A DNA stretch of 64,000 nt from Styela clava (GCF_964204865.1 NC_135255.1:18567135-18631134), one strand, 5' to 3'. Shown: positions 48,001 through 61,153, counted from the stretch's first letter. Numbers and translations are program-made. The notes: a model not told the origin generated them from the sequence alone.

Positions 48001-51000
48001 AGCAATGATGAAAAACAAAAATACCTGTCCTGATAGTATGATCCTTAGCTTGTGCAATTACTCCTTTGTGGGAAAATAGCAACTTCACACAGGATAGAGA
48101 GTTGGAAATCAATGGCTAAAAAGCAAAAATTAATTCTTATGGCAAGCTCCTGAGTAGGCTTGCACGTAATTTACGGAATTACGTAATTATTTGGAGTTAC
48201 GGAAGGGAAGTTACGAATTACGTAAAGTCGTAATTACTGCATTGAAACGAGCTTTCTTCAAAGCAGTCAATTTCGTCGATTGCGAAAAATGGAAGCTCAA
48301 CAAGTAGAAGAGAGTTCCGGTATTCGCAGCCGTTTTTCTCTCTCTTGTTACGTAGGTGAAGGAAGGCATGACGCGTTGCCATTTACTAACCTATTATCAA
48401 CTTCTCTGGCATGGCCAATGTAAATTATTAACGTAGTTAAGAGGGAAGAACTGAGTAGGGCCGTTTGACGCCAACACACCTGGTTTTAACTTCTCCCGTA
48501 ACTTAACCGTAGATAAGGGATAGAATTGCGTTGAGACCGATTGATGCCAACACACCTGGTTTCAACTTCTCTCGCTTCTTATCTAGCATGACCATGGCCA
48601 ATGTACATGATAACCGTAGATAGGGGGAAGAATTGTGTTAAGACCGATGGACGCTAACACGCCCGGTTTCAACTTCTTCGGGTGAAATGACCAAGGAACG
48701 CAGGAGATCAATCTTTCAAACATGGTCTATCAAACATTTGTTTTCATTTTACTTTTATTTATTATTTACTTGTTCCAGTTTTCCGATACTTGTGGTATAT
48801 AATATATATGTTCCGTTTCTATTTTATAGTCACGCGTTTAAATAGTGGGAATTCCCCACCAAGTGTGGATTAGCAATGCTTAACCATTCGTTATTGTTAA
48901 TATCAACACTTAATATATGAACATGGAATATCATACTGTTTTTGGCTGTTTTATTTCAGACTTGGGGTATAAACAGGAAAATATCCATAACCTTTCAACA
49001 CGACGATCTTGTGAAATTTAACGAAGAGCTTTCGCGACGAATTGGAACCAAATAAGCGAAAAGAGCGATTGATCACTCGCACCAATACCTCGCCGTGATA
49101 ATTAATGTCGCGTTTATCAAATAGCAATATGACGACAAAAGAGAGATTGCGTAATGAACCAACGCAACTTCGTCTCCTCGGCATCGGTAAAGCGATTGAG
49201 ACGGCAGAGAAACAGCAAAACGACGGATTCCTCGCGGACCGCTAAAAATTTTACTGCTATCATATATAATCAAATATGAGCCAGTGTGTTTATTCTGTGC
49301 GAGATCCATTTTCTATTACAAAATCTTATGTTTTCTGTTAACGGTTTTATCGTTATATATCAGTCCGGACTTGGCCCTGCTCATGGTGTTTTTCACAATT
49401 CCTCTCAATATTTCGGCCGTATATGATTAACTGTCTTACCAAATGCGGCAACTTATTTTGATTTATCGTCGACTTGAATACCACCGGCACTCGACCAAAC
49501 TTGTGTCAATCTTGGCCGATAGGATCGCCGACTTGAGTTGTTTTGCAAAATGCATTGTTTTGCGATATAACTTTGTATTTTCGGAGAAGGCATATCATAT
49601 AAGTTCCATATTTAAATTATACTCAAATAAATAATATTTGATCTAAATTTATCGCAAATAATGTTATAAACATTCAGTCCGCGAAATGATTAAAGGTAAA
49701 ATGAAGCATGGTAATCGGAATATCGTCAATAAGTCGACATCAATAATTATTATTATAAAATGCTAACAAGGCAGTAATGTCGGATAATGCAGAAGACGCT
49801 GCAAAAACAAGTCTTCGTCGCGAGGAAATCGCAAGTATAATCAAACGAGAGAATACGCTCGTCGTTAGTTAATAAATTAGAAACCCGTAATTTTTATTCA
49901 GCACTAAGGTGGTTTTAAAAAACTATCGTTTCCATAAATATCCGTATACCAGTGTCGGTATTGATAAAATAAAATTGATCGCTTAAATGGGACGGTTAAT
50001 TTGCGAAGGTGATAAATGAAAACCAAAGCCAACACAAAATATAAAAATCAGATTAAAATTAATTTGAATTCACTCCTTGATATTTGTCTTTAACATCTGC
50101 CGACGGCGTGTAGTACTGCCAAGAATATGAAAACCCAACTTCAATGTCCCATTCGGAAAAGAAGTGGATTTAATTGGTTGTTATGATAGGTTTAAATGCG
50201 TGGAAAAATATCGCAATTACGGGGTCATTACGTAATTGATTTTGCCGTAATTACGGAATTGATTTTTGTCAATTACGTGCAAGCCTACTCCTCAGGCATT
50301 TTTTGATAAAATTGTCTCGAATACTTGAAAGTTATCAACAAATTTTAATAGGCAATAATTAGTTTACTTTTCTTTATCGGTCTTTTACGAAATAGATTAT
50401 TATTCCAGAAAGTTAAGGGCGAACTAGTTTATAAATTAAAATGTAAAATTGTATTTGCCTCCTTTTCCACAAGATATGTCATGTATTCAAACGAAAGTTT
50501 TGAGAAATCGAATGTTTTGAAAATATCTTCGAAAAATTTGACACGGTTGTCTGGTTCATGCTGAGTCCACATGATCAATGCTTTGCACTTGTCAGCAGTG
50601 GAAGCCTGAAAGAAATATTTCATAAAATGATTAAATAAAAAGAGAACTATTTTAGCAACAAAAATTTTACTTTTCAAAATTTTAAAATGAATTCATAATG
50701 ATAGAAACAAGAAGGTCTCTTATATGAAAATATATTTAAAGTTATGGGAAGCTAATCAAATGCTTCTAATAAATGACTCCAAATACTGGGATGGCAAATG
50801 GACGATAAAGCAACTTCAATTCTGCATATATATTGCTAATTGCTATGATAATGAAGTTTGCTATTATGGAAGATCAAACACTATCCGCACAATATTTTAA
50901 ACTTTATTTGAAAAAATTTGCAAGGCCTATTTTTTTGGAAATAAAAATATGTAAAAAAGATTTATCCCCTATTTTTATAATTATATGTCTTTAGTAGTTG

Positions 51001-54000
51001 AATGAAAAGTAAAATAATCATCAGAAATTTTAACCCACCTTCACATTCTCAGCTTTTATTAGAAAACGAAAGTAATCATTTTCAAGAAACTTGAAATCTT
51101 GAGAGAGCACAACTGAGCAGAAGTTTTCCAGAGCAAATGCATTGCAATGCTCCTTCAAATTTACACAGTTGAACATGCTGGCAATTCTCTGCGTTGAAAC
51201 GAATGATTCGGATGCCAAGTCATTGGCAAGAAAGACAGCAATTCCATCACACAGGCCTGTGAATATAATTGGGATAATGATATTAAGATACATATTTATA
51301 TCTGGGCAGGAGGAGAGCCGATAATACGGCTTAATCTTATGGCAAAACCACGACTACCATCCGGTTACCAATCTGTGTTATTTATGGGATTAGTTAGCCA
51401 ATTATTTGTTTCAATGTATGGACTTGCAGACCAGTGGTTACGTGAACCACCCTGGAGTGGCGAGGAGCCTGACAATTCTCTCGCACATATTTATTGCAGA
51501 GTGCAATGGCGAGTTTATTCCTAAGCATGCTGACTGCCGAGCCTAAATAAAATAATATCTATGAGAAAATTATTCAGAAAATGTCATACTGGAGTGCGCT
51601 CTCTTACGCTTTTACATTTATTCAGTTCCATTTATAATTTTATATCCAGAAGCTATATTTTATGCAAATTATGGATATACTTTGTCACTTTGATGAAAGG
51701 TATAAATTAGAATTGCCTATATCCAGGGTTAGGGATAAATTAGTCATAAACCAAATCTTTGTATCTATTTTATATCAGAGCATTTACCGATTACTCTATC
51801 AGTTTATTGTTTTATATACATAATATGGTTTACCCCCGGGGTGTGTAACCTGTATACAAATGTGTACAAAAAATTGAGTGGCTCGCGCAGAAGTGTCAAT
51901 TTTGAATGGCCCAAAAAAGTTTTTTATTTCAGTTTAATCTGGTATGTGCAAGACATTCCGATGGGTGCTAGATAACTTGTGCAAAGCGCACAACACATGT
52001 TATAAGATCAATAACCAAAAATTTTGTGTCTGCAACTACCAGAAAGTCTATTTTAAATAAAGGTGCGGCGCACGGCTTCACTCAATTATTTGTACCTGGC
52101 CCATATTAAAGGAAACACGTCCCTGGATGACATTTGTGGGTAGATTACGCATTAACAGTATCACATATGACAATTGAAAAAAAGAGTACAAATGTGTGAT
52201 ATGTTGCACTGTAATAATCTGGCTGAAGCTTCACAATCAAAAAATGTTTTCTTACTTTGCAATTGCATCATATGCGCGACGAGCATCAACTCTTGCCGAT
52301 TTTCATCAGCTACAGATCCTGTTCCAGTGTAAATGAAATCAATGCATTTTCTGACACAAACTGGATTTGATTCCTTCATGTCGACGACGCCAGCCTGACT
52401 TTCTTTCGTCTGAGAAGAAGTAAAAATTAACTTTTTTAGCTTTGAAGTTTTTAAGATTTTCCAACCAGGTACAAAGCCGAAGAGGAAACTTAGATAACTT
52501 TTGGAAATGTGGGTTCAAACAATAACCTGATTCTTCTATAATAGAGAGCAGTAGCACTTGCCTCAAACCAGCTCGTCCATGTAGCGCATCATGCTAATCG
52601 TTGGGAATACTTTCACCACTGCCCACCGAACCTCTGATTACCCTGCGTGGGTTCGCAAGTTTGAATCCCGTCTGGGAATAGGTATGTGTGAGGAGATTGC
52701 TGGACTAGTTGTCACTCGAGGGCAACGGTTCCCAAACTTTTTCAGCTTTCGGCACACTAACAACAAGATTGAAAAGTCGCGGCACACTAATTACAAATCA
52801 GTTAATACATGCAGATTTATGAAAATGTGAAAAATATTTTGTTGTATCATATATATTGTATTGCATATGTTGTACTGATATACTGATAGAAAATTTGCAT
52901 GGCGAAATTTGTGGTAAAATTGAGAACTCTAAATATTTCATGTGAAAATTTATGAAAGTAATATCACTCTAGGAGTCTCTTCAATTTCTTTACTGCTGAA
53001 GGTGTGAAAAAGATTGTTTAGTTAAAGACGAGCAAACTTGCATTGTTGGGTTGGGGTCGAAAACCCATAAGCCTTGAATATTCAGATATTAGAGATGTCC
53101 GGTATATTACATCACATATCTGTGGACATACTATACTAAATCTTTATACAGGGTGACCCAAAAAACTGAACCCATACATTATATGTTCCAAATGTAAGCA
53201 GCACGTAAGCAGAAAATATATACAAATTATAGTTTTTTTGTTGCTTAATGAAGATAAGTTACAGAAACATGGTTTAAAATGATATTTCATATTATCTGCG
53301 GTTGGACAAAGTTGAATGAGCCAATATGGGCCTACTGTCATATGCTCAGCATAAAAATATTGTAAATACCTTATAAATATTCAAAGTAATTTTAAAATCC
53401 TGAAATTGCTGCATTGAATTTTATATGGTGCTTATTCACACCCTTTGCCTCAAAACAAGGCCTATACAAGCAGCCACTGATATCTGACAAAATATAAAAA
53501 GGTACTTTTGTACGGAAAAATATTTTCGATTTGGCATTTCCTACTTAATTTATTACCCCAACCCCAAAACTGAGGTGGGGGACTTGAGTCGAGATGTCTA
53601 ATTTTCAATACAAACACAGCTAATTCTAGGCCGCTAGAGTGGTCTAGCGGCTAGACCATCACGCCAGTCAAAATATCTTATTTCAAATGAATTGAAATAT
53701 TCAAATCATTTTCGCCATTTTTATGTGTAGATAACACTAGGCCGATGTACATATACTTACATCATAAGACAGCATTGCCTTGAAATAATCAGATCCAGCT
53801 GAAACTACATTTTTATGAACTGAAATTTCTTCAGATCCAGCTTTTATGAGAAAATCACAAAACATTTTGTTTTCCCTCATTCTGGAAAGACAAACTATTA
53901 TACAGCGTAGAAGATAAATGGGGGTTAGTCAAGTCCTACCAGTCCAATTTCATGAATAAGAAAACTAGTGAAAATTCAGAGAGGACTAATGTCTTATGTG

Positions 54001-54907
54001 GCTTATTCAACATTACGGAAATAATTTTAAAAAATGAGGAAATGGAACCAACTAATCTGAGACATATTTTCATCGACGTGAAAATGCTACGATGTTAATT
54101 GAACATCTAGTATTCACATGCCGGTGTGATTATGGCATGTGTAGTGACGTAAATGGCCGCATGAAGTTAGAGGATTGAGGGATATAGGTTGAATGACAAG
54201 AAAATTGAACTATTGTAATAGTAAAATGTTCCGATGAACATCAAACCAACGAGAAATATTAAGTACTAAATGTCTGATTAGTTGATAAATTTGGTTGTAT
54301 TTGGACAATAAATGGCTTAGCCAGGGTTGTCAATAAAAAATAAGATCATTTTGTCCAAAGTTGAGCACTTCATTGAAAGATTGGACTATAAATGGTTGTG
54401 CCTGAGTTATCATTGAAAAATATGGTCATTTTGTACGAAGTTGAGCATTTTGACGGTAGGACGGCTGCAACTCAATAACCATGAAGAACACTTTCACAAA
54501 GAAAAATTTTGAAAACAAGCAAATCCAAAATTCTGATGGAAACTAAAAGACATGAAGTTGACTAAGTATTTTCAACAGAAAACTATGGAAGACTGAAATA
54601 GGCCAAAATCTTATGGTCAAAATTGATTTTCTGGAAATTGAGTCAATTTTTTTTCTTTTTAGGAATCAAAGTTGTATTTTAAATCACTCATATAAGTTCG
54701 AATTTTAGTTTGAATTTTCCCCGACTCCATATCCCTGGTGCCCACCTAGGTCTCTCCCATGGCAGAGTGAAATTTCCAATTTTTCACAGTTGATTTGACC
54801 TAATTAATATTTGAAACACAATATAAAACTGTAAACCTGTTCAAATTCTCCAATAACTCAGCATCATGAGCATTCTTATCCATTGGGATTGTTTTCTCCA
54901 CTTGCAT
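42085..54907 (-). CDS. KLHL-type BTB-BACK-Kelch protein, 13 exons
   Basis: Exons, in order: 54907-54837, 53881-53761, 52409-52256, 51256-51039, 50605-50459, 48115-48025, 47402-47376, 47289-47213, 47042-46862, 46299-46165, 45641-45486, 43020-42876, 42208-42085. They sum to 1647 nt (548 residues) with consistent phases. Residues about 20-118 are a BTB domain (FCDFLIKAGSEEISVHKNVV, FIYTGTGSV, ELMLVAHMMQLQ); about 120-260 are BACK (NLKEHCNAFALENF, EKEPLISNSLSC); about 268-548 are six Kelch repeats with WTKT, TWERLA, DSWVHL, KWHTLPSMPSGRY, YVVGG and TWKVVG. BTB-BACK-Kelch proteins usually serve as Cullin-3 substrate adaptors; the substrate here is not predictable. One donor is GC (after 50459), one exon is only 27 nt, and two introns hold 2 kb transposon relics. 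The start follows a pyrimidine tract ending TTTTAG, 10 nt upstream. Confidence 0.88.
43411..45407. mobile_element. 2-kb hAT-like non-autonomous element in KLHL intron 11
   Basis: It starts TAGGGTTGCTACTTCTAGAT and ends AAAGTTGCATCCCCA, with GAATCGAAT blocks inside both ends. Flanks AGCACAAC (43403-43410) and GGCACAAC (45408-45415) differ at one base. No long coding frame is visible inside. Confidence 0.75.
44446..44643. repeat. Tandem repeat inside the intron element
   Basis: CTCCCACCTGTCCGTTATGG and TTATGACATTTGCTAGATGG recur in units of about 85-90 bp: one short and two full copies, nearly identical, including TATCGGGCTAACAAAAT. Confidence 0.85.
48155..50287. mobile_element. 2.1-kb hAT-like element in the GC-AG intron of KLHL
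   Basis: It starts TAGGCTTGCACGTAATTTAC and ends AATTACGTGCAAGCCTA. Subterminal GTAATTACGGAATT repeats occur at both ends. Flanks CTCCTGAG (48147-48154) and CTCCTCAG (50288-50295) form an 8-bp duplication with one mismatch. No intact transposase is present. Confidence 0.82.
48400..48690. repeat. Imperfect tandem repeat inside the hAT-like element
   Basis: GCCAACACACCTGGTTT or close variants, GGAAGAA and TTCAACTTCT recur three times about 80-105 bp apart. Confidence 0.65.
51285..51540. mobile_element. SINE copy in KLHL intron 4
   Basis: It starts at ATACATATTTATATCTGG, passes GAGAGCCGATAATACGGC and CCACGACTACCATCCGG, and shares TCTCTCGCACATATTT with the family. It begins about 30 nt from the acceptor of the BACK exon. 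Confidence 0.62.
51836..52075. mobile_element. hAT-type MITE in KLHL intron 3
   Basis: It is closely related to 16841-17113 (GGGGTGTGTAACCTG, AATTTTGTGTCTGCAACTAC) with a worn right end. Confidence 0.65.
52585..52720 (+). mobile_element. SINE head with pol III B-box
   Basis: It carries CTGCGTGGGTTCGCAAG then GTTTGAATCCCG, matching the tRNA-like head of the family, followed by GGTATGTGTGAGGAGATTGC. Confidence 0.6.
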
Positions 54908-57674
54908 TTTTGGATGCTAAAATAGGTAATAAAACCTGAAGGCTAAGTAACTGCAAAACTTTAAAGTATAATCTGAAAAAACAACAAAGAATATGTACAG
55001 TACATTAAACAAGCATATGCATAACCTCAGAATATAAATTACTTTTTAAAATCAATCATTTCATTTCGTCCTCAATCATTTCGCAAAAAATTTTAATACA
55101 TGTTGTTTCCGCCTTACAAAATTATCATTTCCGAAAGGTGCGATAGTCAAGCGCAATTAAACGGTTAATAGTTACCGATATTATAATTTTTTTCTTACAA
55201 TAATGTGGACCAGAGCGCCTTCGGAGCACCTCACATTTTCGTGAAACATGTGCGCCCGCACGGGTAATACTCCGTCTTCAAACGCACCGCCGATAACGCG
55301 CCACGGTTTTGCACAACTAATTCATTTTTGTACAATTTAATATGGTTTTATCATTGTCAAAATCTTTCAATAGTGTTATTGTTGGCACTTGCGAGAGAAG
55401 TGAAAGAGGCAAACTGTGTTTCATTACAACAATTAATTATTATCGCTAAAAAATTAACTAGATCTAAAGTTGTTATGGACAATTTTCACCGCTGGACGTA
55501 TCTTTTCACGTTATGGATTTCGTGCAAGGCCCAGCATAATTTGCGGGCAAAGATCAAAGCATTTACTATGTCGAAACGCCTATTCGACTTTTCAGACCAC
55601 AGAAACTATCTAAAAAAGATACCCCTGACCCCTTCTGAATTTTTTTGAAAACTGAAAAAGTCGCAAATAACGCGTGCAATTGTCCTTTGCTAAAATCGCT
55701 GATTGTTTTCATCATTGTGACCTATTACGTTGGCGTTTATTCTCTCTAAATCACAAATTTTCCACAAATTCTAATAAGTATCCATAGGTTGAAAAGCGAC
55801 AATATAAAATACTAAAAATAAAACTGTAAACAATATAGTTTTTGAGGCCCGCGACAGTCTAAAAACGCTTTTCTAGGCATCAAAAAACGCGAAATTTCGT
55901 GTGCCTACGGCACAAATTATGTTTGCTTGCCCTCCAAAAACATTTCGTCACTAAAATCGAAAAACGGTCAATTGTGAGCGAGATTTGCCTTTTTATCCAT
56001 TACTTTTAAATGAACGTCGAAAATTTACGTGTTAACATTTAAACAAAGCTGAAAACGCGACTTTTTCCCGGTATGTGATGATATATAAGATAATTAAAGT
56101 ATATTCGATCAATTTTTGTATTTATTTATGTATTTTTATTGTACTGAAATAACTTTTACTACGTGAGAATTGACAGAAAATTTACGGATTTTTTGAAAGG
56201 TTTTATCTTTAAAAATAATCGGAGTGACAACATTGCGATTGAGCGGAGCCAGTGTTACAAGTACATCTCAAATTTATCGAATTCGCAAAATAGCAAAATA
56301 CGGATCAAAACAATATATAAACGGGCAGTTTACCACACATTTCTATGTCCGCGGATTGCAGTGGTGTTTCAGAGTGGCTCTTGTTTTGTCGACTCAACCG
56401 CAGTTTAAATTGAAGACAATTAAACTAAAAAATCAAAACAATTTGAATATGCCCGTATCGGTCAAGTATACTTATGTATACAAGTATGCTTTGACCCCCC
56501 CACCTTTTTTTTAAATCATGGCTGCGCGCCTGAACTTGTGTCTGTTTATTTTCGTATTAAATTATAAATAAAAACCCTGCAAAGTCATTGCGTGAATCCT
56601 GAATGTTATTTCGAGTTCAAATGATGATTTAATAAATCGGCAATAATGACAATTCTACTAGTCAAATGATAATTTCTTGGTAAAATTTAGGAAAAAAATT
56701 TGTACAATAGCTTGTTATCTTGTTTTGCATTCCTAATTTCATGAAACGGCGTTAGTGCGCTTTATGCAGAACTAGGCATTGAAACAATAACCTAATACGA
56801 CTCCTCAAAATTGTTATTTCCTGTTTGTTAGCAAGAGCCGTGGGCTAATTCTCGCGGAATTCAAGAAATTGGTTTAGTGACGCGCAGGTTCCGTGTCCAA
56901 GCGAAGCATCCTAGGTACTCGATATATGAGTAGCAAAATGACATTCTAATACTTAGAGAATGACATCGACCGAGTATTGTTACGTGACGATACACGGCGC
57001 GGTATTTTTCGGTAGGCGATCCAAGTTCGCCCCCCCCCCCCCAATTATGGCAAGTGTCCGCCCCTGCCTGCATGGGTTTCGAACCTGCGAAAAGACGGCT
57101 TGCCAATTCAATCACTAAAATTCTAAAAGTTACTGTAACCCTATAGAAGCTACGTGATAGAAAATTGAAAGATCATTAAAGGAGTACTATTCATTTTTAA
57201 TCCCCAATTCAAAATACATAACATGTGACAAACAACTATAGGTCTCTGTCACCTGCGTAGCAAAGCCATAGCAATATTTACCTCAACCATAAATAACCTG
57301 TAACACCACTGTTGTATTTGTATATCTGAGTCCCACGGCTAGCATTATTATTATTTGATATTCTAGATATGTTTTCTTCGTAAATAATCCTGAGCAAACT
57401 AATCCAAACACATGTTGAATAACTATTTGACGAAGACATGAAATTTTTTATTTTCTAAATTTCCTCATATGTAGCCACCAATCTTTCACTCATTGGTGAA
57501 AGACATTTACAATCCAATATGCAGCGAGAGCGCGTGAAGTGTGAAAATTTAAAATGCAACAATGACATTAATATTTGGCTGGAACCGGTTGTTGGGTACC
57601 ATCTGACATTGCTTCTTGTTTCAAATACCTAGGAGAACAAGCTTTCAAATTTGGATATTCGGTAGAATATCAGG

Positions 57675-58124
57675 TACTCCCGTAGTATGTATACCAGGTT
57701 AGGCTATACTTTTTATTCCGATTTTCCTCATTTTAGTTTTATTACGAGTTCGGGGGGTGCTCTCGTAGTATTTGAACCAAGATGGCAGACACCGAAATGT
57801 AGTATGTGTATCAGGTTAGGGTTAGAACATAATTTTATTCCAACTTCACTTATTACAGTTCTATAAGGAGTTCGGGGATTAGCCAAGTGACTCCTGTAGT
57901 ATTTGTACCTGAAATTATGGCCTAACCCTAACATGGTATACATACTAAATTCCGCTGTCCGCCATCTTGGCTTATATACTACATGAATACCATTCGGGGT
58001 ATGTCTGTGTTAGCCAAGTGAGTATACTTCCAACCCATAGGTTTCAGTCCCTTCATACAACTTGATTCAAAATAGGTGAACAAAATTAGTCACCCCATAT
58101 TGGTACACATACTTCTAGAGCGCC
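57675..58124 (+). mobile_element. MITE, TACTCCCG family, interrupted by another MITE
   Basis: The two halves (57675-57755 and from about 57993 to 58124) rejoin in the usual order: ACGAGTTCGGGG, then TGTCTGTGTTAGCCAAGTGA. The insert between them belongs to the GATGGCGGAC family. Confidence 0.72.
57756..57992 (+). mobile_element. Nested MITE, GATGGCGGAC family
   Basis: Its ends are inverted: TCGTAGTATTTGAACCAAGA then TGGCAGAC on the left, and GTCCGCCATCTTGGCTTATA on the right. The flanks GTTCGGGG and ATTCGGGG form an 8-bp target duplication with one mismatch. Confidence 0.72.
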
Positions 58125-58455
58125 GTATATTCTGCCTAATTTCAACACACAATATTGTAAGCCACAATCCTCTTTATTAAAATAGAAAGTAAATTAAAGT
58201 AAACTATTCTGCCTAGTTTTCATGCACTGTAGCCATTGACACACAATATTATGAGCCACATTGTACAAGAGTCTCTATAAACATTGGAACCTTACACTCT
58301 TGAGCAAACAAACTGACTATTTACACTACGAGTCACGCACGTTACAGTTAGAGTTCAAGGACATATACCGTAAATAACAGTAAAAGTTTTTTGAATCATG
58401 AATACCCATAGTATTTCCAATATTTTCATGGTGTTAAAATTTTAAACTCATAACC

Positions 58456-59790
58456 CAGGGGTCACCAACCTTTCAAAGCCAAGGGCTACTTTCTGGGTAC
58501 AGATCAAGCCGAGGGCTAACAGTCCAATGTACACCTATAAAAAAGTCAATTTGCTCGATTAAGCTTCAATTATTGATAATTACTGGTGTTTCGTCAAATA
58601 GAGACACTGATAAACATTAGGATTTTTCGAGAAATCAAACGATTATCACAACGTAGCAAATACATTACTATAAATGACACTTACATTTTCAAACTGTGTG
58701 TTTTTCAAAATAATTTTAAGTGACCCCTATAATAACCTAGGACCTAGGAAACCGCAATATACCAGCTTTTTTACAAACGCCCTGCATATGCCTAGGATGA
58801 AATGAGCTTAACAGTTGTACTATCAAATGTAACATTTACAAACTCATTTAACAAATGATGAATTCCATCTCATTTCCAACTATAGGAGCAAACCAAAATC
58901 AAAAAAATCTGGTCTAATGCTCTCGCGTTGTACTCGACGTGTAACTTTACACTGCAACTTTGAGCGAGTCTTGCAGATTTTCATCAACGAGTCGTGTTCC
59001 GTGTTTGTTCTTGGTGAAGTTCATGCCAAAACTGTTGATTCACAAAGATAGGTTGAACCAAACACTGGTCCCGTAAAATAGGATGCTGTTTGATTTAAGG
59101 CGCGAGCTTTTTCTGCACGTACTGCGCTGGCCAGTAGACAGAGTGGTAGATTGTGTAACCAGATGTGAAATATCTCCCCGCTTCGCCATCGCTACAATCG
59201 CCTCACAAATGAGACATAGGCTGTTTTAACGATGGTAAAAATGAATCCACCGCTGATTTATAGTGAAAACAGTAGGTCATCTTTTGTTTTTCTTTGAAAT
59301 CAATAATTACATTATTGTTGGTCCACAGACCAACAGACAAGAAAAAGCATGTGTTTGTAGAGGTTCCGTTACATTTGAACCCACGTACATTTGAACCCAT
59401 GACAATTGCACCTGCATGCTATTGCACATGTGGAATTTTTCTTTTTTTACGGATAGTTGAACCCATACCAACCCTAACCCATGGGATTTAGCACCCGCAT
59501 ATAGATTGAACCCGCATATATACACATGGGTTCAAATGTACGTGGGTTCAAATGTACGGTCACCGTTTGTAGAAGGTGACATCTGTGTGATGTCATAATT
59601 GGAATAGTATCAAATGCCCCGTCACTTTACTGATGTCAAATACAAATCAGGTTGATTGTTACAATAATATAGTTATGTAGCTTACTCATAAGTGCCGCTA
59701 TTTTGCCTATTTTGGAACAGACCTGCGGGCTACCTATGTGGTATTCACGGGCGACTCAGTGCCCGCCGGCAAGGGGTTGTGACCCCTGCT
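58456..59790. mobile_element. hAT-like element, CAGGGGTCAC ends
   Basis: The left end CAGGGGTCACCAACC and right end GGGGTTGTGACCCCTG are inverted. The interior (GCGGGCTACC, AAGCCAAGGGCTAC) lacks a coherent protein. Another small element is nested at 59362-59564. Confidence 0.65.
59362..59564. mobile_element. Small nested MITE with long inverted ends
   Basis: Its ends carry CATTTGAACCCACGTACATT and its inverse over about 38 bp (59362-59400 and 59525-59564). GTTTGTAGA flanks both sides (59353-59361 and 59565-59573), a 9-bp match. Confidence 0.82.
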
Positions 59791-60492
59791 CTAATAAAAT
59801 TTCACGGCTAAAACTCTAAAGCCACAATAAGAGAAATGTCATAAAAACGCATGCTAATTTAATGCACTTTATCTAAGATCTCAAATAGCAAGAAATAGAA
59901 GTTTTGCACAAAGAGCACAGACATTTCGCTTTAAATATTGACAAGTTGGGACATCAATCAAGCTGGGGTAGTATCATAAAGCAACAAGCTTAGTTATTCC
60001 TGTAACTGATACAGGACATACAACAAGGGACATAGCCAGGAATTTTCAAAAAGACGGGGTCTTAATTTTCTGATTGTCGAGCGGTGGCAAAAAAAAGGTT
60101 TTTAAGAGTATTCAAGCTGCGGAAAATTGATATGCATGATACGAAAAAATGCTTTCGATTTTTTTTTACATTTCCTGGCGTTTTCCCCCAAGGGGTCCAA
60201 CTCTACATACAACGGAAATATAGCTATTTAAATAAGCCAATGAAGGACTCATCCAAAATCAAGCTTGCATTGTTAGGTATCAGAATGTAGGTTTAGCAAA
60301 ATACACAGCAGCTATACAGATATTTAAAAACTGTTAACGTAGGCGTCATTAAATATCAAGCTTGTTTCGTGTCAGAATCAGCTATATCTGGGCTAGGTAC
60401 TAAGGTACACAACAGCAATACGGAACTGAAAAAGTGTAATAGATGCCTCATTGAAAACACACTCAATACTTTTCATCACCAATTTCAAATAT

Positions 60493-60710
60493 AGAGTGTC
60501 CATGGAGTGTTAAAATTTTTTAAAATTGCAAAAGGGATTTGTCAATATCATATATCGTTTTTGCCCTCAGTCCTCACAATTGTAATAAATGAAGTAAAAA
60601 TACTTGAACAAAGAGTAATACTGATTAAAAAACAACAAACCTGGTTAAGATATATTCAGAACTTCATGACAAAATTGAAATTGTAAAGGGACTTTATGAA
60701 CACCCTGTCT
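60493..60710. mobile_element. MITE, TA-flanked CAGGGTGTCC family
   Basis: It begins AGAGTGTCCATGGAGTGT and ends GACTTTATGAACACCCTGTC, with the usual core. It lies between the KLHL gene and its relic exon. Confidence 0.7.
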
Positions 60711-61153
60711 AACTTCATTTCGTTCATCTAAATATAAGTAATGCTGGCAGAAATCACAACGAAGAACTACATGCTCCTGCATGACTGACTTTGGCAGCAC
60801 TGTGTAACAAAATATTTGTTTCTGGCTTCTAAATAATATGTTCTATTTAGTGACGCCTCAAAACTAAAGAAAAATACCATTCATTTTTTTTACATTTTGA
60901 TACTGTGAAAATGAGAAGATTTCCCAAGATCTGGTTTTTGAAGAAAATTGCAATATATTTTCTTCAACCTTGAGTCAAAACTGTTAATTCTTGTTTTCTG
61001 AATGACTCGAAGTATTCAGAGTCTCGAAAATAATATTTTCTTCAACTACCCTGTGGCAACTGTAGCTTCGCTATGTTCGGGTCAACTTTTCATAGTAGAC
61101 TTGGCCTCAAATGGCTTGATTAAAACTTTGAAACACAATATAACACTATAAAC

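Larger units (their letters stand above)
54908..61153. other. Upstream region of KLHL, no gene supported
   Basis: It holds the listed transposon pieces, a poly-C tract near 57032, and open frames at 55328-55648 and 56163-56514 that match nothing recognisable and lack splice partners. The KLHL promoter should lie near 54920-55300. Confidence 0.4.

Noticed and set aside
53144-53341. Open frame beginning near a CAGGGTGACCC word
   Set aside because: It looks like a worn mariner-type end with no transposase motif; too weak to call a gene.
55328-55648. 106-residue open frame upstream of KLHL
   Set aside because: No recognisable motif, no partner copy and no splice context; AT-rich chance frame is more likely.
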